From: Auriscalpium vulgare | Taxonomy: Eukaryota; Basidiomycota; Agaricomycetes; Russulales; Auriscalpiaceae | Direction: 5' to 3' | Assembly (NCBI GenBank): GCA_019915015.1 | Contig: JAHBBC010000002.1 | Span: 372,001-436,000 of the forward strand | Length of the DNA stretch: 64,000 nucleotides | Part shown: piece after piece, positions 56,193 through 64,000 of the stretch | How positions within the stretch are numbered: position 1 is the stretch's first letter | Layout: each line of letters opens with the position of its first letter | Notes under the pieces: model-generated | The model's input: the letters and a program-made list of their open reading frames with translations, nothing else | What the model was told of the DNA's origin: nothing | Databases searched by the model: none | Program-made: the position numbers and the translations under genes

Positions 56193-57153
56193 CGAGGGAC
56201 CGACACTAAGAGCTTTCTTTGGCGACTCAGCTCTCGCTGTTGCAAGAGACTAAGGCGAATGGACGCCTCAACACCGCAGCGATGAGGCGTGCCGCTTTCC
56301 GACTAGGATTAGAGTGCACATGGCGTGATTGCTTTACGGTTGTCGATTCTCTAGGTTCCATGTCTTCAAACACGCAAGGTCAAGCCAGATGCCTATACCG
56401 ACTCCGACTTCCTCAAAGGCGGGCCATCAACTGCCTCCCTGTGAGTAACATCTTTCATTTCATCTGTTGCAGATCTGACGAAGACTTGCTCGACCAGTCA
56501 TAATCAGAATCCTGCCATCAATGACGACAAGATCCCGAGACAGTGCCATCGAACAAAAAGTTCAGCGTGCTATGGTTTTGCTGACGAACAGCCCTCCAGG
56601 CTACCCTGAGCAATCACGACGAGGTTTTATGTGAAACACCTTGCAACTTGGCAATTCTCTAGCTGAACGAGGGACAGACACTAAGAGCTAGGCCACTCAG
56701 CTCTAGTTGATACCAGAGACTAAAGCGTGAATGGCTTGCCTCAACTTTGAAGTGCTGAAGCCGGCCGCTTTCCGACTAGGATTAGACTGAACATAGCATG
56801 ATTGCTTTACGTTTGTCAGTCCTCCAGGTGACATGCTCTCAAACATGCAAGGTCAAGCCAGATATTTACACCGACTCCGACTTCCTCAGAGGCGGGCCAT
56901 CAACTGCCTTCCTGTGAGTACATCCTTTATTTCATTTGTTCCATATCTGACGAAAACTTTCTCGAGCAGTCATGATCGAAGTTCACCCACTACAGTCAAT
57001 GACAACAAGATCCCGAGACAGTATCGTCGACCGAAAAGCATTGCGCCTATGGTTTCACCGTTTCACTGACGAACGTAGTCTCCAGGCTATCCTGATCGAT
57101 CACTTCGAACACGTGCTATGTGAAACATCTTGCAACTTGGCAATCCTCTAGGT
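56193..57153. repeat. Diverged tandem duplication, period 475 bp
   Basis: Copy 1 begins CGAGGGACCGACACTAAGAG at 56193 and copy 2 begins CGAGGGACAGACACTAAGAG at 56668. Long blocks match, such as CTTTCCGACTAGGATTAGA and CGGGCCATCAACTGCC, through to TTGCAACTTGGCAAT near each end. Identity looks around 80% with small indels. Neither copy keeps a shared long ORF. Confidence 0.8.
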
Positions 57154-58146
57154 CCATAAACACTGGCTGGGGTTCGACTTTCCGGGCTACACTTGTCTTC
57201 GATCTTTTGTCTGCTCTTGCGTATTGCTCCTCATCTGTTCTCCCAGTTACTTGCCTGGTTCACCCTGAAGTATAACTCGCGCATGAAGAATATTGTGCAT
57301 CCCAAAATCCGCGCTGAAGATGAACCCATCCCCCCCCGTAGTCGCTCGCCTCTTTCAACCTCGGCTCGGTTTTTGATCTCGGATCTCGTTGCTCGTCGAA
57401 CATATCTGGCACCTGCAACGAAGTCCCTATTGCACTTTCGCAATCCGATCCCGCTGACGACTGTCCCTGCTGTCCAAATTAGCTTCTGATTTAGGTGGCT
57501 TCCCTCTCTATAGCCGGACCAGTATCGTGCTGCGAGGTTGTCATCTAGGTCTTTTGTCTATGTTCGGTGCAACCTCACTGGCTTGTGTTCTGGCGCTGAT
57601 ACTAGCGGGTTGTTCGCCATCGATGCCTTCCATGGTTTCCCACTTCACGCACCAATAAATTTGTCCGTAATTCAGTCGACGCTCCGCATCTCCGAGTCGA
57701 TTCTGTATCTGCCAGGCTTTGGCTACGTCTTGATCTGCCGCCCTTCCCTCCTGTGCATATCGAGCATTTCTTGCTATGTTACTGAGGGAAGGTTGGTAGT
57801 TCTAGGCTTGCCTGGTCGGCGACACTTTCAATACTTTTGGAGCTGTGTTTTCTCGCGCATTGACATCAACACTTGACCTCTTTGCCTGGCCGATGTTGCA
57901 TTCTTTGGATTCTCTCCCTTGTGTCATTGCTGCCTCTCGATTGTCACGAAGCTTTTTCTAATTCTCTTCGACGCATTACTTCTCAATATTATCTTGTACA
58001 AATGCGTGTCACCTTAGATATCAAAGCTATTTTAGCACACACATCATAAACCCATGAAATTCTGCGGTCTTTGACTTTGCACAACCGTTAGGGTGATGCG
58101 AGCGATTTTTACTTCGTGGACGCAGCAAAATTGGAAAAACAAATGT

Positions 58147-58220
58147 AGCAGCACCTCGTTTCGATCAAGGGACCTCAGGGTTATGGGCCCTGCGCGCTAT
58201 ACCAGCTGCGCCATGCTGCT
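58147..58220 (-). tRNA. tRNA-iMet: Initiator tRNA-Met (CAT)
   Basis: 74 nt, no intron. The cloverleaf folds fully: a 7-bp acceptor stem AGCAGCA/TGCTGCT, anticodon stem CAGGG/CCCTG around loop CCCATAA, and T stem CCTTG/CGAGG. Initiator marks are the A1:U72 pair, three consecutive G:C pairs at the base of the anticodon stem, and T-loop ATCGAAA with A54 and A60 in place of T and pyrimidine. The gene lacks an encoded CCA. Confidence 0.95.
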
Positions 58221-58434
58221 ATGCGTGCAATGGCAAAATTGACTCCATGACCTTTCCACCCTTACCGATATACGTTTTCCACTAACAATGCATGGTATTT
58301 CTGACGTACACTATACATCACCCTTAATTTAAGGCTTCTGTTACATTTTCTCCTGCAACACATGCGAGAGACGCATACTTGTAACCAGTATACAAGGAAC
58401 CCTTGTGTTGCCGAGCTTAGTCACGTCGTGAGAC

Positions 58435-58440
58435 TATAAA
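58435..58440 (+). promoter_or_regulatory. TATA box of the CCCH zinc-finger gene
   Basis: TATAAA about 46 bases before the ATG at 58486. The spacer to the tRNA gene (58221-58434) shows nothing else. Confidence 0.55.
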
Positions 58441-58485
58441 CGGTATGCGCGGCGTTGACTCCATCCTCACTTTCTCTCCCCCACC

Positions 58486-59965
58486 ATGGCCTCAACAGCA
58501 GATGCCGCCGCCGCCCTCAAGCTTGAGATCGCCCGCCTTACAGGCATGTATCTCGTATAGTATACTTTGGCTACACTATTAACCACGGATCGTGCAGGAG
58601 CAATCAATCAACGCAAGTCAGCCGAGTCTCAACCTCGGTCCAAGCCAATTTCTTCATCAGCACCTCGTCCTTTCAAGAATACCTACGTGAACCCGTCGTA
58701 TAAGCCCCCTTCTCGCAGCTATGTCCGGCCGTCGGGACCGCCGTCAACATCTCAGGCAAGTACGATCAAGCCAACGCCAACCCCTTCTGTACGTCAGCCT
58801 CCTGGTCCCTCACAACCGCGAGACGTCACCATCGGCGGCGTCACATTTGAATCGTCAAGCCGGTCTCTCGTCCGCAAAGATCGTATGTACTTCTGGACCT
58901 CATCGATTAGCCTTCTGATCACCCGTCGTCGTGCAACGCAGTCCCAAAGCCCGCCGCGACAACGAAGCCTGTCTCGTCCGGACCAAGGCCTCAAGTTCAA
59001 CCTCAGTTCATACGCAACCATGCAGGCCACCCGAAAGCTCGACCGTACAAGCCCAAGGGCCCTTCTCGCCGTGCGCTTAACCGCAATATGACGTTGAACA
59101 ACACTCGCCGGTCTTATCAGTCCGTCTGGTCTCGGGATAGCAGTATGACGCCTTTTCCTAACCGCAACCCTAGATCTCGTCGGACGGCCGTCAAGAAAGT
59201 CGACAAGCCCTGCGCCCGCTTCACGACAACTGGTGCGTCGCATCCATCGTTTCCCATTTCACATCCTGAGGAATCGTTCATCGGCTCCTTTTCACTGCCG
59301 TTGCCTCAACAGGTGCATGCAACCGCGGCCTTACCTGCATATACCAGCACGACCCTGCTAAGATCGCTGTGTGCTGGCCCTTCCTCCAGGGCACCTGCCC
59401 ACACTCTGCCGACACTTGTGCCCTCTCGCACGACGCGACACCGAACCGCACACCGCTGTGCGTGCACTTTGCCAACCACGGGCGCTGCACACGCGTCAAC
59501 TGCCCTTTCCCGCATGTCAACGTTGGCCAGCGCAGCGGCGTCTGCCGTGACTTCGCGGTGCTGGGCTACTGCGAACGTGGCCTGGATTGCGACAAGCAGC
59601 ACGTCCGCGAGTGTCCGGACTTTGCAGAGAAGGGCGAATGCCCGAACAAGAAGTGCAAGCTCCCCCATGTGATCCGGGCGAATCGTCGGCGACCGCCAGC
59701 GGCGGCAGCTCCCTCTAACTCTCTCGAGAAGAGTTCCGGGGCTGAGCCTATCATTGGATCGGCTCTGACTGATCCTTTACAGCCTGCCGCGCCTTTGGTG
59801 TCTGCCCAGGACGCACAGCTCGGAGATGAGTTCATCTCGCTCACTTTTGTTGAAAGTGAGAGCGATGAGGAGGAGAATGATGATGATGATGAGGAAGATG
59901 ACGAGAGTGAAGATGACGATGAGGAAGAGGGCGATAGCCCCAATCCGGACAATGAAGCATTGTAG
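58486..59965 (+). CDS. Five-CCCH zinc-finger protein (ZC3H3-like)
   Basis: A probable nuclear RNA-binding protein. Four exons, 58486-58543, 58598-58882, 58942-59232 and 59313-59965, give 428 residues with consistent phase. The N-terminal EIARLTGAIN helix and a basic Pro/Ser-rich linker precede five tandem CCCH fingers, spaced CX8CX5CX3H, CX7CX6CX3H, CX8CX4CX3H, CX8CX5CX3H and CX8CX4CX3H (about residues 202-320). The first finger spans an exon junction. The tail is strongly acidic (runs of Asp/Glu). The first intron starts with GC instead of GT. The array resembles ZC3H3 and fission-yeast Red5-type proteins of mRNA 3' end processing and RNA surveillance; orthology is inferred. Confidence 0.88.
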
Positions 59966-60263
59966 TTCTTGCGATTTCCTGGTTGTATTCTCAGTGGCTT
60001 GTTGCTCAAAATATAACGCGCCGATTTGATATGCTATTTTATCCATCTGAAAGTCTCGAGCCTTAGTCTGCCGCGCTACAGTCACCTGGATTACGATATT
60101 CTCGTGGCCAGCCGATGACTACAGTGGCGCGTCAACTGTTACGGATTTTCAAGCTGGATTACCCTGGGCCCCAAAATATATGTGGTACTAGGTAGAGATG
60201 TGCGCAATACCAAAATGAATTGCAGCTATGAAACGAGTGAAAACATGGATAATTCCAGGGCGT

Positions 60264-61576
60264 TCAGCAGCCCATCTCGACGCCGTCGTACGGACCATCG
60301 TGATCGCTCTCGGTACCGTCGAAGATATTCGGGACATCGCCCACGATGCACAAGTTAGACGTGTTGTCCTGACCTGAATCATGCCCGAAAGTCCCACTTT
60401 AAGCAAACGCACAGAGGTAACTAAGTCGATGGTGCACGCACCAGGGCAAGCATCCCACGCATTCGAGGCCTGGATGTGCACCTCGCCAGATGGGTGGACG
60501 AAGCCGAGGAAGCGGCCTGGGAGAATGGGTACCGGGTCCTTCTTGTTGTTGATGTGCGTGACGTGCTGGTGCGCGTCGACGTAATCGGCAAAGGCTTGGT
60601 TGCCCACCTATAATACCGTTACATCTAATCCAGGCCGATGATGGACGATAAAGAGACGCACGCGCGGCAGGCCATAGACGACGGTGTTAACTGTTGTCCC
60701 GCTAGGCAGTCTAAGGGACAGGGAGACCGAGTCGAGGAGGGCGATCGCCGCGCCTGTACATCAGAGCGCAGCAGGTGAGATCTGGTGCAGTGTTGCGGAA
60801 GGCTCTTCATTACGCACCGAGCGAGTGGCCGACGACGGTGACGGTTTTGGTACTGTGCGTCGTCATGGCCGCCTTCACGGCCGCGAGCACCGGGGCTGCC
60901 GATCTAGTATGTGCACGGATATCAGCGTCCAAAGACCAAAAGAGATAGCTGCGTGCCCGACCTCGACTGCGATCCAGCGAACCCTGCGTGCACTGTGATC
61001 GAGGACGACACCCCTGGGAAGAGTGTCGGATCCAGGGTCTCCCGCAGTATATTAACGTCAGTGAGATCTGCCACACTGCAGAAAAATCATAGTTGAGTAG
61101 CAGACCAAGCGAGAGTGTTTGTCCACTCACATGTCGCTCGTGTCGGTGCCTTGGTGTGACACGATGACTGTATTCTGCGCCGGTGCGAATCCCACAAACC
61201 CTGTCATACGCGGAACGTCTCAGTGCGCGCACTTTATGTGTAATCGGAGGCCACCCACAGAACTGCACTTCACCCCCGTCGCCGCCGGAAGCCACGGGCA
61301 CGAAGCCCGGGTTTGCGTTGCAGTTGGCTGGGGGCTGTCTCAGCATCGCGCGGAAATTCATCGAAACGCAAGATACGCACCTCCGCATGACCATGTCAGC
61401 GTCACAGACGGGTCGCAGTAGGCCGCACTGGCGAAGAATGTGAAGGGCTTGAACGTGCTGATCTGTGCGGTGGACAGCGTCGTGATGCTCTGCCGCTTGG
61501 ACACCGCCGCGGCGTCAACAGAGCCTGCGAGCAGGGCAGCGGTGGCGGCGGCATACGCGAGTGCACGGAGAGCCAT
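60264..61576 (-). CDS. Secreted class 3 lipase
   Basis: An extracellular triacylglycerol or feruloyl-type esterase of the fungal lipase 3 family. Eight exons, 61576-61381, 61327-61259, 61200-61131, 61075-60962, 60903-60818, 60753-60662, 60607-60442 and 60373-60264, give 300 residues in phase. A signal peptide (LAYAAATAALLAGSVDA) is followed by a propeptide-like KR. The core has VSHQGTD (oxyanion region), VTVVGHSLGA with the nucleophile Ser in GHSLG, the catalytic Asp in NNKKDPVPILP and the His in HPSGEVHI. Cysteines in SCGANCNAN and CPGQDNTSNLC suggest disulfides. An AT-rich TATA-like CATATTTAG lies about 85 bases upstream. The downstream spacer to the CCCH gene is under 300 bases. Confidence 0.93.
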
Positions 61577-63242
61577 GTTGGTGTCGGCGGGGACGGGAGG
61601 AGGGCCGGGGAGAGGTAGGGAGAGGTGGAGTACCAGAAAGACCAGTCATGGAAGACGCGCCTAAATATGCGACGGATCGACGGCTATGAGGGTTCGGATT
61701 CCATGTTTCGGGTGATATGGGTTTGAGAGCCCATCAGGGTGCAGACAATGCGACAGATCTACGCAGGGGGGTTATCGCCGACGTTGCTGTGCATGACTTC
61801 AATTGGTAGCGAGCAACGGCAAGGACTGTGTCAGCACGTCCATCCTTCGTCGGAGATGGAGGCGAAGCATATGGCTACGAGCAGGTGATCCAGCTGCGGC
61901 TTGGTGAACGTGTATGGGGAACCAAACCATGTGCGTTACGGTAAGTATTCTGACAAATGTTGGTGGACAAGATCGCCCACCCTTGCTTCTCGCAGCTTAT
62001 AGTCAGAGCCAGACATAGAACAAACGGAGACTGCACATGGTCACGCATGCATCCGGAAAAGAACCCACCTGCATGCTCCATTGACAGTGGGAAATGCACA
62101 AGAGCACGAGGAACGTTGCACTTGTATCCAGACGGTCCTCTCACACGTTCACTGAGCGGACGTCGGCCTTGCTGTGCAGCAGCAACGGCAAGCCTGCAGC
62201 ACACGCTGAGAACCAGAGTCACGAATGCAGGTCTCGTCGACAGACTTTGAGTCCAAGATGTCTGGGATAGAACAGAAGAGCTCACCATTTTCGCAGAGCC
62301 ATGGCGCTCGAAGGCCAGTGAAGCGCAGAATTTGTGTCAATGCACGAGTCGCTATGTAGCCGGCCTCCGTGATCGGCTTCGATGGTCAGATGGGTTCACT
62401 GCCAGTCGCAATGGTAACAGAGAGTACAAATGACTGCACCGACGTCGGAGCACGAGTGGGCGATGATTCGATCATGACAGTGGAAGCTTGAAGCTTTTCA
62501 AGCCTCGAAGCCCTGACGACGCATGGTCACCGTGTCGAGGCTACTTCATCATTTGAACTCTCGAGCGAACTCCCATCTGTCGCACTTGCAGCTGGCATGT
62601 CTGGGCTTGCAGACACTACGAAATTGATAAACCTACTCCAGGCATCCGACTTTCCCTTCAAATTCAATGCGTCTACGTCGCCAGGCCGCCTACTTCGCGC
62701 GCTTGCGTCCCGCCACGTACTACCTATCCGCACACGCTGAACGTCTTTCCCTTCTCACTGCTCCTTATTTCGAGAAGTGCTGGCTTGTCGACACCGGGTG
62801 CACCACCTGATTGAGAACCCGCCCTTGGAATGGCGACGCGGTCTTCCAGCGGCGCAGATGCGCGTCCGAGGCGCATGCTCCCGGGCCTTTGGTCACAAGC
62901 TGCGGCCCCCGCCTCCCTCGCAGAGCGACACGTCGGTGGGACAAGCAACCCTGCACTGTCGTCTTGGCTCGCGCGCTGGGAAGCCTCTGCAGCCTACGCG
63001 AACACGTGGCCCGATGCGCTCGCGGCCATCTCGCGTTTTATGGAATGGCCCAGCGCCGCACTAGCGCAACAGCCTTCTTCACCGCGTAGCATCCATTTCT
63101 AGGTGTCCGATCGCATAGCGCGAGCAAGGACGTATACCATATAAATCACGGCGGCGGGCTGGTCTCCCCACGACACATTCCTCCTCCCCACACCCTCGTC
63201 CCCACACTCGTTTGACCCACAGCCCGCCGCACCCGCCGGGCG
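61577..63242. other. Divergent intergenic region with possible small ORF
   Basis: It separates the lipase and glucanase start codons. A plus-strand ORF at 62830-63102 (90 residues, ending ...SPRSIHF) and an open stretch at about 62530-62730 could be exons of an unrecognised gene, but there is no family support. TATAAA at 63140-63145 lies about 100 bases before the glucanase ATG. Confidence 0.4.
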
Positions 63243-64000
63243 ATGCAGCTACTCCACTCTTTCGTACTGGCACTTGCCGTCCTCAAGCTGGCCGTCACCG
63301 GCTCTGCGAACAAAATCTATGGCGTCAATCTCGGTTCTTGGTGCGCTTAACGTGTTTGCCGCGTCCTGCCCGCCCGCTGACTTTCCGTGTGCAGGCTAGT
63401 GCTCGAGCCATGGATGCTGCCCGCCGGTTCGTGTCTCATACCACGAATACACAGCTAGAGTCTCACAGAACACCGATCAGAATGGGAAGCCATGGGCGGC
63501 GAGCAATGCGATGACTGCTCAACGTGTATCGCATCGGAGTTGTAAGTTGGCCTCCAAAGAACGTGGATCTGCTCTTACCCGAAACCCTCTGCAGCAAGTT
63601 CGCCCAGGCATACCCAGACACCGTGGACGAGAAATTCGCGGAACATTGGTACGCGTCCAGGCATCTGTATCACACCATGGACGGCGTTCTGATCAACGAA
63701 ACCATCAGGTCGACATGGTTCACTCAAGACCACGTCAGGCAGCTGGCCGCCGCAGGTATCAACACCGTTCGGGTCCCCGTAAGCACACCTGTGCTGACCT
63801 CTTAACGACCATCTGACACAAGACAGCTTGGCTACTGGATCGTCGAAGCACTTGTAGATCGTCCTACAGAAACGTATCCGCGCGGTGGGATAAAGTTCCT
63901 GGTAAGGCACTTGACACTACATCTGCGGCATCTCAGCTGACCCCGTTGCAAAGTCCAATGGCGTCAAGATGCTTCGTGACGCGGGTATACAGGTCATCCT
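63243..64000 (+). CDS. EXG1: Glucan exo-1,3-beta-glucosidase (GH5), partial at right edge
   Basis: A secreted enzyme that trims beta-1,3-glucan in the cell wall or in substrates. Exons so far are 63243-63340, 63395-63426, 63481-63541, 63595-63648, 63709-63778, 63827-63901 and 63954 onward, all in phase. A signal peptide (LLHSFVLALAVLKLAVTGSA) precedes KIYGVNLGSWLVLEPWMLP. Then EWEAMGGEQCDDCSTCI, FAQAYPDTVDEKFAEHW and AGINTVRVPLGYWIVEAL match the exo-glucanase branch. The catalytic glutamates lie beyond the window. The coding DNA is cut into many tiny exons of 32-98 bases, which is typical of Agaricomycete GH5 genes. Confidence 0.9.

Larger units (their letters stand above)
54470..58146. other. 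Gene-poor region with repeats
   Basis: About 3.7 kb with no gene I can support. Contents include a two-copy 42-bp repeat (54876-54966) and a 475-bp tandem duplication (56193-57153). Short ORFs such as those near 55270 or 57193 have no recognisable family. A non-coding RNA or a fast-evolving gene is possible but unsupported. Confidence 0.5.

Noticed and set aside
1..64000. CRISPR arrays, bacterial operons or secondary-metabolite cluster
   Set aside because: No spaced short repeats, no Shine-Dalgarno-linked genes and no PKS, NRPS or terpene synthase seen; the DNA is clearly fungal nuclear.

Overview
This window is nuclear DNA from a filamentous fungus, most likely a mushroom-forming basidiomycete (Agaricomycetes). 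The evidence is genes split by many short introns of about 45-65 bases, a KDZ-family transposase, Ty3/gypsy elements of fungal type, a basidiomycete-style F-box protein, and compact housekeeping genes sharing short divergent promoters. No bacterial or organellar sequence was seen. Gene models were built by hand: I chose splice sites that restore conserved protein sequence, and nearly all models close with consistent phase.

Bases 1-27,730 are a transposon cluster. From the left: a spliced KDZ transposase (minus, running off the left edge); a lone gag-protease ORF of a gypsy-like element with no polymerase (minus); about 3 kb of non-coding repeat-like DNA with a tRNA-derived relic; then a three-level nest. 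The outer element A is a plus-strand chromovirus-type Ty3/gypsy element, 5'-truncated, with a decayed reverse transcriptase, RNase H, integrase and C-terminal chromodomain. Its reverse transcriptase is broken by a 754-bp tRNA-derived SINE-like insertion with a 26-A tail and 12-13-bp target duplication. It is broken again by element B, a young full-length minus-strand gypsy element (12,456-25,216). B has 1,446-bp LTRs that are 99.1% identical, TG...CA ends, a 4-bp target duplication and a polypurine tract. B carries gag-protease and pol and, unexpectedly, a seven-exon gene on its antisense strand with an expanded six-cysteine cluster. B also has a second copy of its polypurine-tract region inside pol.

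Bases 27,843-45,415 are a dense block of conserved genes: a Ste7/Fuz7-type MAP kinase kinase, ribosome assembly factor Rsa3, a p24/emp24 cargo receptor, ribosome biogenesis factor Rpf1 (Brix domain), dihydroxyacetone kinase, a DUSP-type ubiquitin protease (Ubp12/USP15-like), a visibly broken copy of splicing factor ISY1, and cytosolic-type arginyl-tRNA synthetase. Several pairs are divergent.

Bases 45,416-64,000 are looser. They hold an MFS hexose transporter, an F-box-like protein, holocytochrome c heme lyase, a long gene-poor stretch with a 475-bp tandem duplication, an initiator tRNA-Met, a five-CCCH zinc-finger protein, a secreted class 3 lipase, and the 5' part of a secreted GH5 exo-beta-1,3-glucanase cut by the right edge. 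The secreted hydrolases and sugar transporter fit a saprotrophic or wall-remodelling lifestyle, but these genes form no obvious functional cluster.
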